Shown here: positions 1 to 12,200 of the stretch, piece after piece
Numbering within the stretch: the stretch's first letter is position 1
Layout of the letters: every line of letters begins with the position of its first letter
Assembly (NCBI GenBank): GCA_019649035.1
Contig: BMAT01001854.1
Coordinates: forward strand, 210,393 to 232,510
Origin: Elysia marginata
Lineage: Eukaryota > Mollusca > Gastropoda > Plakobranchidae
Length of the DNA stretch: 22,118 nt
Reading direction: 5' to 3'
Position numbers and translations under genes: made by a program
Notes under the pieces: generated by a model
What the model was told of the DNA's origin: nothing
Seen by the model: the letters and a program-made list of their open reading frames with translations, nothing else
Database searches by the model: none

Positions 1-30
1 AGCGTATGTGACAGTGTTCGGAGCCCAGTG
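1..30 (-). CDS. Tentative start of a further exon, running off the window
   Basis: A possible acceptor, TAACTCACTTAG, lies just before position 30. It gives a 99-bp intron after exon q and an in-phase open frame HWAPNTVTYA to the edge. It is only ten codons with no finger motif, so support is weak. The alternative is that exon q reads through to the stop at 66-64. Confidence 0.25.
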
Positions 31-129
31 CTAAGTGAGTTAAATGGTGATGTATTTTGGTTTCTAAACTTTTATAAATAGACCTAAAATAAAAATTTCA
101 CCAGAATTCAAGCTTGTTTTCTTTTTTAC

Positions 130-271
130 CTTTAAGGCTTCTCCAAGATCCATCTGTCTATGACTAGTCTCTCTCTCAGTTTGTCCATTTTCCAACAGCC
201 AATCAGAAAGTTCAGGCAGAGGACAGAAATGGACTCGTATGTGCTGAGTCAGCAGAGCTTGCTTGGGGGCA
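130..271 (-). CDS. Exon q: end of last visible finger and C-terminal segment
   Basis: The acceptor ACTATGCAG precedes 271 and the donor AAG|GTAAAA follows 130. The first base completes Ser. APKQALLTQHIRVH then supplies the rest of the CPYCDY finger with exact X12 and HX3H spacing. Residues 2002-2048 continue into a finger-free tail. If the donor were not used, the frame would read on for about 22 codons to a TAA at 66-64. If it is used, the gene continues to at least one more exon. Confidence 0.85.
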
Positions 272-3200
272 CTGCATAGTTTAAGAAATAAAACGATCCA
301 CTTTAGTCTGAAGAAATTGCTAAAAAACAATCAGATGTAGGGTGCAAATACAGCTGCCAGTGAGCAATGTTTTTGAATACCCTCTTTTGATTGGAAACAC
401 CTACATTTTGGTAGAGCTAGACTGACATACCTTTAGACTGTTGCACTGACTTTAACAGATATTACTCAGTTACTCAGGGCAAAGAGATATTGTAAATAAA
501 ACCAATTCTCATTACAATCATTTTCACTTGGAACGATTTTACAATGTGTTAAAAAAAAAGAGAAGGATAGTACAATCAAATTTTAAAAATTTTGCAATTG
601 TCAATTTGCCAAACAATGCAGTACAAAAATGTACAACAAATTTCTTTTTATTTGTATACTGCAAGTTTTTTTTTTTTCACATTTAGGAATTCTCACCTGT
701 AATCACAATAGGGACATGCATAAGCACTGGCAACCATGTGGAATTTAAGGTGTAGCAGAAGATAATCTCTTCGGACATTGGCATAAGGACATCTATCACA
801 CCTGTACAGCTTCTTGGGTTCACTATCATAGATGCTGATAAAAATAGGATAAGAATTTAACATCTTTAATCTTTTGCATAAAATCTCACACAAAAAGTCT
901 AAACTAGCTCTTTGGGTTTTGTTTTTGTAAACATATGCAATCAGCAACAAGTAATCAATTTATTATCTTAACATATAAAGCTAATTTTAACATCATCTCT
1001 CAAAATGTATTCTAAAAAAATGATTGAGTACATATGTTCAGAGAAATTTACAAAAAAAATCATTGAGACGGCTTGCCCACTAAGTCATTATTTAGAACTT
1101 CCGGTATAATAACATTTGAGAGAAAGTTCAAAATTTTTGGTCTTGGAAGTGTTAGTGTTTCTTATTCCACAGTCCTTTAAACTTTGAGCAAGTATATTTT
1201 AAAGCAAAAAATAAATACCCAAAACATGAAAATTTAGAGACATTATCAACGACCTGTTCTCATAAAGGCCGAGGTGGTCATGAATGACACTGATTGTAAC
1301 AGTGGTCTCTGAGTCTGCTGGAGGGAGGGCAGATGCAAGAGCAACGTCTGCTGGCACTTCATCGAGGTGATGCAGGTTTGTAATAGACTGGGATGCCAGC
1401 AAATTCTGGTTGGGCATCATGTGCAGCTTTGTGTGCTATTGAGAAAGGATGAATACAAATAACAGAGGTAAATGTACTTATTTCAGTTAGAAACATACAA
1501 ATGCTCAAAGCAAAACTTATCATGAAGAAAATAAAATCCACATTTAGTTATACATTGATACAATTAAAATATGTCGTTTAACTTAAAAATTATCACCTGC
1601 AGCAACAGATTGTTTGAAGGTACACTGTAGTCACAATACTGGCAAGTATATCTTTGACGAGATCCATGCAGCTCCAAATGCCGTTCAAAATGCTGGCGCT
1701 TTGCACTTGCATAGGGACACTTTTCACATGCAAATCTTTTGAAGCGGGAAATCTGAAGCAATGTATCAACCTAGAGTGACAAAAAAATGTGTTACAAACG
1801 ATACTAACATAAGGAAATTGGACAGTTTGATTGAACATACATTATTATACACGGATGCAAGCGCTTCATGCACAAAGGAAAACTTTAAAACCTCTAAAAA
1901 AGCCACCAGGCACTGATAACCAACAGCTGCCTAAAAAGAATCTTTGACAGATCAACTAAAGAAGGTAGATATACCTCTGTACAAGGGACTACACAGCTGT
2001 ACAATCCAAAGGAAGTTTTTGAGTTTCTTTAAATCTTAAGCTTGAGGATTTCTTTAAATTTAAGTAATTTTTTTCAAATTTTCCAGCCATTTTTGTAAAA
2101 GGAAAACTCCTAAAAAAAATCGTAATTCCTGCAAAAATAGGAAAACTTGCATCCCTGATTATATGATTGAAAGATTTTAAAGGTATGAAAGTACCAGTGG
2201 AGAGACGCAGGCTTTCAAGTGTAAATGCCTGAAATGTCTGCCTTTAGTATGATTCGAACCTTCGACTTATAGATGCTTTGGCACCCACCGCCTTGCCACT
2301 TAGAGAAACATAGCTTACACCATATCGCTACTACGATCCCTGATTATAGTATGATACGAAAATCTGAATGGACCTGCATTTTATTGGAGTTTTATTTGAA
2401 TTTAATTCATGTATTCATGTTAAACATGTATATTGAACTCAGGTATGATTCAAGCAAAATTTGTCTAAATCATTAAATATTTACTAGGCCAATTTAGAAA
2501 GATTACAGTCCAATTCATATAATTTAAACTTGAATAATTTGAATGTTTGCTAATAATTCAAACTATATTCAGATAACTCATTTCATCCTCCTTTGGTAAT
2601 TTATACTGATCATTTGATTTTTGGATAATTCAAAGATAAATCTTGATCCCCTGGGCTTTGACAATCTGATAAATTTGGTCTATGAAGACTAAACCTGACC
2701 ATTAAACATGATCTTTGCCTAATCAACCTTAACTGTATAAAATTTCCCAATTTGAGATTTTCCCGTAATAAAATTTTGCATTCTATCAACACCCCCCCTC
2801 TCCCCTCACACACACACTTTTATTTTATTTCTTTATACAGACAGGTGTTAATGTTAGGGATCAAAGACAGTTTAAATGTAGTTCTCAAAAAAAAGTCGAA
2901 CAGAGCTTACTTTCTGCTCCGGTAGAATCTCATGGTCAGACAATTCTCCACTTTCTGCTGCCTCAGCCATTTCAGCATCATTTTCAGGTGTGTCCCCATA
3001 ACTCTTTTGGTGAACCTGAGAGAATCATTAAGGCAAAAGCTTCTGAAAAGTTGTGTTGCCAAACCAAATGGATCTGGTAATAGTAATGGAGTAGAACTTT
3101 TTCTTAAGTAATAAGATTGGTATGGGGAAATTTTTTCAATAAGAATTATCATGAATTTAAAATAAGTTAAATAAAAAGAAAGCCGAATTCAAGTTTTTTC

Positions 3201-6200
3201 CATGCATTCAAGTTTGGCAATTAAGGATTTAAAAAGATCAATTTTCCTTTATCTTGTCATCCATTGATAAGCAAATTTAATCAAACATTGATGCAATTGT
3301 ATCCGGTGGTATAAAAAAGATAAGTGCAGTAGAACTCAAAAGCCAAATGTCAACCTATAGAAAAATTCCAACCTTCATATGGTGGGACAGCAGGCCTTTG
3401 GATCCAACATGATAATCACAATATGGACATTTCATCAAGGGGTGTGGGCTTGGCCTTGGGCCATGCATCATCTCGTGAAGTTGCATGTTTCGAGCTCGCA
3501 CATTAGTGTATGGACACTTCTTGCACTTGTGAAGTTTCCTGTAGAGCCCATTTTTCAATACATAGCTTGGCTTTTCTGTGTCTGTGGTTAGTGAGGAGGC
3601 AAGCTTCATGGGAGAAACAACAGGACTTCTTGACAGGCTGGCTGTAACTTTGGCAGAGATCATTTTCTGCTTGATTGCTGCCAACTCAGCAAGTTCTGCT
3701 GGATCATTCACCAGTCCCGGGTCTGTGATCGGATATAAAAGGTGACCTTAACAACGGCAAGGGCTTAGTAAAACAATATCATTTTCAGTACAATATGAAT
3801 AAAAATAGCCAAAACTTGACTATGTGATTGTTACACTCTCAATTTTTGGCGATTTAAATTCAAGGCACCATAAACACAAACAACTATATACCACTAAATA
3901 CTTTTTTAACTCGTAAAAACTCATGTGGAGGGCACTAGGGGATTGGATTTTAATCTGTAAGCAGCACTTGTATAATAGGCATCCCTTAACAAAACAAACA
4001 AAAAACTTTTCTTGCTATGCATACCTACAACAATACATTGTTGAATCTAAAATATGACAAGTGCATCATGATACCTGCACTGTTCAAATAAACTGGAAAT
4101 CAATAAAAAGCTTATTAAGTAAAAATTGTGATTACCTAACATGATCTCCTCTACATATAAAAAAAAACAAGCTAAGAGTGAAAGCATAAAATAAAGTTAA
4201 TAAGATGAAATACCTTCAAAACTCTGTTTCTATTTTAAATTCATACCCCACCCTAGATGGATAATAATGTCCTGAAAAACTAAACTTGAATTTAAAAGTA
4301 ATACACTATCTGTGAACAACTTTTATCAGCACACACCTGAATATAGGGATTTTGCAGGAGAGCTCAACACAGAGGCTGTCTCAGGCTCTCGCTGCTTTTT
4401 GGTGTGAAGCCTCATATGTTGTTTCAGCAAGCGTTTGTGTACAACCCAATAATCACAGTATTCACATTTAAACTCTGCTGTGCGTTTTGGTCGATGAAAC
4501 TTGGAAACATTGTGATAATATGAAAAAAAGAGTTTAAAAAAATGAAATATAATATAGCATCTTTAACACTTATAATGGTGTTTTAAATAACCTAAATGTG
4601 TAAAATGCATACATATACGCCAGGAACTGCACATTTAAGTCAGCTGAACCCTTAAATGACTTAATATCTTTTTAACTTCTTACTTACAAGAAATGCTCAA
4701 AACAATTTTTATAGTTTGACCTTTGATGATATTTTACAAGTAGATTTGAATAAAGTTTAAGTTATATATTGCGCTGACCTGTTTGTGATAAATGAAGTCA
4801 TTTTTGCTGTTTGTGGTGTATGGGCATTTCTCACACTTGTGTCTACGACCAGAGCCAGCATCTGGAGAGCTTGTGATTACTGAAGGGGGCTTGAAAGGAC
4901 TGGAAGGAGGTGTCTTCTGTTCCTGTGGGCTCATCAAAGCACTGGCACTTTCATGCCATTTGCGCTGATGCTGGTGCAATAGTCTGACAGTACTAACGTA
5001 ATAAGGGCAATATTTGCACTTATAACGGTTGCTGACGGTAGGTCGATGATAGGTCATATGGAAAGCAAGCATCTGCTTTTTCTGAGTGCGATAAGGGCAC
5101 ACATGACAGAAGTGAAGCTTGCGCCCACTGCTGCCTCTTATAGATGGTTCTGTGTTCTTAGTGAATGGTGAAATAGGTGGATCTTGAGGTTCAGGAGTGG
5201 CTATCCGTTTTTGGATCTTCAAAATGTTGTTATCATTATCCACTATGTTATGAAAAGCCTCAAGATGATTCAGAATCTCTTCACGGTCTGAAGACTCAAT
5301 GTTACAAAGGCGGCAGAAATAGGAATTGACGTACTGGCCTTTTCCATGCGCTGGTGTAGATATCTTTCTTAACATACTGTTATCTGGTTTGCTCTTAACA
5401 ATTCCTCTTCCTGTTTCAGGTATTGCGTCACTGTTATCATCATCATTATAATTGATGACAACTTTGCACTGACGAATGTAATCTCCACATTTGTGCACCT
5501 TTTGAAGATGTTTGTGTAAGGGACCTCGATTCATAAAAGGTAAATGACAAACACCACACTTAAATGGCTTAATTCCGTGCTGCTGCATATGACCTATAAT
5601 GTGTGTTTTTAAAACCGATTTAAATGAACACTTGGTGCAGCGCCATAATCTCAGACCACTTGGGTGATTTTGATTTGATAAAGGCTTATTCACTTGAGAG
5701 CCGTGCATGTTGATTCTGTTCCCATTGCTGCTCCGTCTTCTTGATAAAAATGGACTTATTGATTGCTGATTGAAAACAGGGAGTGATGCCAGCTGACTAG
5801 CACTTAGCTTATGAAGAGCAATAACTTTGATGGTACCCTCTGAACCGCGATGCTTGCGGTGGATGTGCCGTGCCATGTTGCGTCGCCAATTAGAGATATA
5901 GTCGCAGCCTGAACACTTCCACTGGCGCCTGCTGGGGTCTATGAACGTTCCACGATCCCCTTTACCATTTGTAGATGTGCCAGACACAGGGGAATACTGT
6001 GGGGACTGTTGCAAGAGAGATGATTCCTCAAACTTACTTGCATTGTCATATGAGTCATCCAACTTTTCTTCTTTAATGTTGAAAGGAGTTTTAAAAAGAC
6101 TGTTTGAGCTACTGGTTGGAGAAGGACTGGCAGCAAACGGTGAAGACCTGCCATTAATAGGAGATGGCCGAGGCACAGGAACTGCTGGGTGGCTAGGGGA

Positions 6201-9200
6201 ACATTCAGTGCCATATGTTAAAGATGCCTCCTCAATAGACAACATAATCACAAATCCACCCTCCCCAGGGTGCTTGGAGCGCAGATGTTTCTTAAGATCC
6301 CATTTCCAATTGGACCTTATCCCACATATGGAGCATTTGAAAGGTTTGACGTAGCCATGCATTTTAGGGTTACTGTACTTTGAGTCTGGTCTAACAGGCT
6401 TTCCCGAAAATGCTGACAAGACAGAGTTGTTTGAGTTTGAGTCATTACTATCACTGGCTTCATCTTGAAAACTTTTAGAGTTCTTAGAGTAAATCTCACC
6501 AGTGTAGTAATTGAACTCTGTTCCATCTCCAACAAACACCACTCTGACATCTTTATACGGGTGAGTATAGTTGTAGTGTTTCTTCACATCACCTTTTGTA
6601 ACACCTGGTTTTTTACATATGGCACATGCATAAGGTTTTTCAAACTTCGCTAATTCTTCTGCCGAAGGTTCCTCAAACGTTGCAGGGATTGTGGTATTTT
6701 CTGTTGTGGGGGACTTCATTCCAGAAGCCTCAATGCCTTTTTCTTTCTCTTGTGCAAATGTAGTTATATCTAATTCTTTAGGGTTTTCAATCACTTGGCT
6801 GATGACTTTTCCGTTCTGATTCTTGTGAACCGTGCCCATATGGCGCACTACACGGTTTTTTTCTAGGGATTTGAAATCACAAAGCGAGCACTTATTGATG
6901 AAGAGTTCTCTGGACTTTCTTTCAAAAGTAGCCATGTACTCCCCAATAGTGGCTTTTGCATCTTCCATGCTCAATGTGATCACATCTTCTACAGCGGCAT
7001 CTGGGTTCATATGGACCTTGCAAAAGGAAAAAAAAGAAGCTGAATTACATTTCTACATCTAAGATTTGAATGAAATTACTAGGTGCACATTCACCATGAC
7101 TACTAATACTGAGTACTAACACAATTCAGAAAGTATTGTTTTACTCCTGGAAATTGTTAAAAAAAGATTATCTCAGTTGTTTTTAACAATGAAGATTATT
7201 ACCTAATAAAAAAAAGAATGCGAGCAGTCAACACACACAAAGCAGGGAAATTTTCAAGACCCCTATTAAGTGTGCTACCTCGTGCTTATTTTGAACAGCT
7301 GCCTCTATATAGAGTCTTAATCTATGTATGAAAACTCACACAATTTTTGAGAATTTTAAAATAGCTAACCTTTCAAATTTTGATGAATACAAAAGGGCAG
7401 GACTTTAAAAATTGGAAAAGTTGCATCCCTTTAATGATGACAGATTCTAAACAGATACATATAAATTTTTAACATTTTCAATGCTTTCAATCAAAACCTC
7501 TAGTCTATTAATTGTTATTGCTTTATGCTGTACTTACAAAAACCCAGAGATGAATTGCTGTTCATGTCAACTGTTATTTAGACTTAAAGACCAATATCTG
7601 GCCATATATGTTAATTTGAAGACTTTTGCTTTGTCTCATAAAAAAGAGCTTCATCCTCCGGTCAATGCTACCTGTTTTTTTTTTTAAGGTACACTGCAAC
7701 CACAGTAATTTCAAGCTTTTGCTTTGATGTGATCTTGGTATAAGCCTCATTTACTGTAATGTAAAACATTAAGTGTTCACTGTTACAATTAAAAATGTCA
7801 ATTCACTAAAACAAATAGAAGTTAAAACCTCGGATCAAATAAAAAAAATAACAAATGACCTATTAAAAAAAACTATTTCTTGGAGTCATTCAAACCTTGT
7901 TCATATGTTTGACAATATCCCATTTCCAGTTAGTGCGCTTCCCACATGTTGGACACATGAACATCTTGATGTTCATGTGCAAAGCAAGGTGGACCTCCAT
8001 TCTGTCCGAGATGGTTGATTTAAAGTCGCAGTTCGGATATTCACACACAAAAGACCCGTCTTTCAAGCATACAGGTTTCAAGTTCAAAGAAGACTGAGGT
8101 GTCAACTTTGGCATGGCATTATCTGAGGCATTAAAGTCATTTGTTGCAGCTTGATCTTCCTCCATATTCTCCAGACTTAAGTTGATCTGTTCAATTTGTT
8201 CATCCCCATTAGTCTCATCTCCGTTAACCTCTTCCAGACTTGTAGACAGATCCAGTATCATAGGAGGATCTGGATTTCTAGGGAACACTGCCTGGCTAGT
8301 TGACATGCTTGCAGGTGCTTGCTTAGTGAGGGGTCTAATGTCAGGGCGTAGAATGAAGTACTCTTCAATTTCTGTTGCTTCTTTGCTTAGTACCACCTCA
8401 TGGTGACGAAACAGATGTCTGCTCACATCACCACGCCAGTATGTCTGGTAATCACACATGCGGCACTGGTATGTTTTCGTAATGTTACCATGAGTCCGGG
8501 AATGTTGCTCCAAATCTGCCTTGGAATGGCAAGAAAAGGGACAGATCGGACAACGGAAGATTGCAGGGGATGCCTTTTTTATCACACCAGATGCGGTCAG
8601 CTCACTTGATATTTTTTCAGGGGGCTCAACGTTATGGTCACGTCTAACATGGACATTGAGATCTCCCAAGTACTTGTACTTGTTAGGACAAATGCTGCAT
8701 TTGAATCTCTTCAGGACAGTGTGAACCTGATATGAAAAAAAAAGATCAGACGGTAAAATGCATTAACTCTGATGTATTTAATTTATTTAAAGCACATCAG
8801 CCAATTTATCAAGCATTGAAAATAACACAGGCTCAGCTTTTTATTTTTGAAGCTATAAAATTATAACCCTCTTTTTATTTTACCATCCGGCAGCATGCGA
8901 AACAATAATTATTTTCAGATATGGTTCAAACTGCATTGATCAGTCTAGGAGCCATTTTAAAGCAAGAATTCAAAATATTCTTGGGATAAAATTATAACAC
9001 TTGTTATCCAAAATAAATTTCAAGGACAACAGAAAAAAGCTACCAGTTCTGAAAAAAAATCTAAGACCAGAAGCTGCTTTTACTTTTTATAACCTCTATA
9101 CCAATTTACCAACAGTCACTTACATGCAACACCCATACATCTTTACGGTATTTTCAGATGAAATTTTAGAAAGCTTAAAGTATTCCTTGGTAGTGAAGTA

Positions 9201-12200
9201 TCTATAGAAAAGAAAGCTTTTCCTAAGGTATGAAAAAAAAAAAAAAACCTTGAAGGCAAATCTTTGTCAGTAAAAGCAAATTTTACAGTTCTATAAAAAA
9301 ATAGGTTGAGGCTATCAGACTATCTAGTTCTCCTTTTCTTTAATGAATTTATAAAACAAATTCATCCAAAACGGTATAGTAACAAACTAGAAGCGCCTAG
9401 AACTGCAAACTTACTTGCATGTGTCTTCTTAAATCACTGGGCCACTTTGCCAAGTATGAGCAATGTGGGCATTTTAGATTCTCAGTCACAGTAACATGCC
9501 CCCCTGCTCTGTTGGATCCACCAACAGCACGCCGCTTGAAACTCTTGAACAGCTTGTTCTCCATTGACTTACTCAGCTGAGAAGCACTCAATTGACTAAA
9601 ACCATGCCTGGCTGTTAGATGGCGGGTGAAATTGGCTCGCCTGTAACACACCATGACACACTTTGGGCACCTGTTGTGGATAATGAGAAAAATAGAAAAG
9701 TCTTTAATCCACTGAAATAACTTGCCTGTGGACATGATTAACAGAAGAGAGAAACCATCACCATGCAGAACAGTGTATACATAAACTCTTTACATCAACA
9801 TTTTTTCTTGTCCCTCTTTGACAACAATTTATCAATTGAAATTCTTAAAAATACAAAATAAAACAAATTTCAAACAGAATTCACCATGATGCATAAAATA
9901 AGCTTTACTTGTGTTCAATTTCAATCATCATAATAAAATTAAGCCTTACTTGTATTCAATTTTTGATGGAGCTCCACTTGAAACAACTCCTTTGTTCTGA
10001 AAGAAGAAAGTGAATGGCAAGATTATTTGATTACAGAGATGTAAATGACCCATGAAAAAAAAGCTGAACATTACACAAGACTCTTAGTTTCATAGAGTGC
10101 TGTAACTGTTTTGAAAATAACTTGACTTTTTATAAATGAATACATATGTAGAACTATAGGGTAGCATAAGCAATGGGTGGAAGTAGTGCCCGCATTATGT
10201 TTAGAGCCTTGAAAGGTTACTTGCAAGCAGATGCTGAACTATTGTTGGATGTTTTTCTTAACTAAGAGAAGAAAATTTGAACTGAAATTCCAAATTTATG
10301 AAGAAAAAAAGGTGAATTCAGCTTAAATCTGAAAGATTTACAACCATGCAACATGTTGGAAGTGAGCACTTTTATGAAAAATGTAATTAAAACTGAACTT
10401 ATGACCCATCCTAAAATTCAGACATCTTTTATCATTACAATTATTATAATGAGGACACCCCAACTTGGGTTAGAAAATTAGGAACCTCTCTAGAAAATGC
10501 TCTCTCAGTAAAATGCTATCAAAGATATTTCAGGTCTGGAATAATATACTAAAAGACATCATTCGATGAGTACAGCTTGTTTTAAAGAGAGAATCAAAAA
10601 AACTCAATATTGAGTCTATAAAAACTTTTTACCTCAGAAAATAAGCAAGATTGGTCTGCAGACCAACTAAAGGAGAAGAAAAAAGGGATTTATCATCCTT
10701 ATAAAAATCCAACAATATCAAATAGTAATCTAGATTTCATATGCGAGTACATTGACCACAATGGCTGTTTAACAATCCAGAGTGCCAACAGGCCACTAAG
10801 CTTGGGTTGGGCAAACCAATGGCAGCAAAATAGAAATATGTGTGAAGCTGGCCCGCAAAATAAAACAGTTGCTATTAATCCTTTCATAAGTATTGACTAT
10901 GGATCATAATAAGTTATTCTCAATTCCACATGTAATAAAAAATTTTCTCTTTTTAATGTTTAAAAACAGGTCCTGTACCTGACTCTGAGTGCTCTCATCA
11001 GGGTCCTCTTCTGGGTATTCTTCTTGTGTAGTATCAGCCTCTGTATCTTTGGCACTTTCCTGGCTTGTGTCCATTGTCGTTTCATGCAACGAAACTGTCC
11101 CAATAGTTCCTGTATCAGAGAGATTGGTGGTTCAACAAGAGTCTACCAAATACCAAACAAGAGAGATTATAAGCTAAGGTGTCTACAGGTCTCAAGCTTA
11201 CCTACCAGTCTATTCAAAAATTCTAGAACTTACATCTCACACAGGTCACAAGCATTTTTACAATTTTGTAGTGCAAAAAGCCACTGATATACAATTTAAA
11301 AAACTGACCTCAACACACTTTGAAACATAAAACCAAAATACAACAATTTCAATGCCAAAAAAAAGAAAGAAAAGGGAGAAAAAACCTTTAAAGTGTTAAA
11401 ATTGATAATAAACAGACTCACTTAGAAACATGGCTTCAGGTGCTAATTATAAAAACAAAGAAGAAGATCTTCAAGTATTCAAAACTAATATATATTTTAA
11501 ACATTTTGACGGGATAAGCAAACAGGAAAATGTTTCTTTTTGTGCCCAATCATGGTCATGACAAATAATGATTCATGATTTCATACCACTTGAGGGTAAG
11601 TGTTGAGTTGTGGCATGTCGCTTGATTTTATTTTCAGAATCTGCTCCAAAATTGCACACAGTACAGACATAGGGGAAAACAGCCTCATGGAAAGTCCTGT
11701 AAAAACAGCAGTCTATTTTAATGCTAACTAAACCATATCTGCTACTTAATAATAAAAGCATGACATAATTATTGAGTTTGCTTCCAAACTTGTGCAGCAT
11801 AAGAAGGAATCACATAGTACATGATAAAAGATTTTACTATTTACTTTGTTAAAATTGTAAAATATCCTTTAAGTGCAGCGAGTCAGCAAAATTTTATATC
11901 TTTTAAAGACCAAATTGCAAAAGTGCAATTACATCTCCTTATCCGCAGCGCACCAGCTTTTTTTCCCGGCTTTGATTACATTATGCCTATTTTGAGTGCC
12001 TGGCCAAAGGCAAAAGACAACCATTAAACTTTTTATAAATTTCTCTTTGCACTAATATTAGGTACAATCTTGACTGTATTCAGGTACAAGTTAAAATAAA
12101 ATTAATTAATAACAATGTGAGAAAATACATATTTGAATGTCATAATATGACCAACACTGTTCAAACACAGAGAGTATGTAACTATGTTTCAAACTGCACT

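Noticed and set aside
2250-2302. A functional tRNA gene from A and B boxes
   Set aside because: No acceptor-stem pairing or plausible anticodon arm is evident, and flanking target duplications indicate a SINE.
5941-6354. 137-codon plus-strand open frame opposite the central exon
   Set aside because: It is antisense to zinc-finger coding sequence whose frame is clearly constrained; no motif or splice context of its own.
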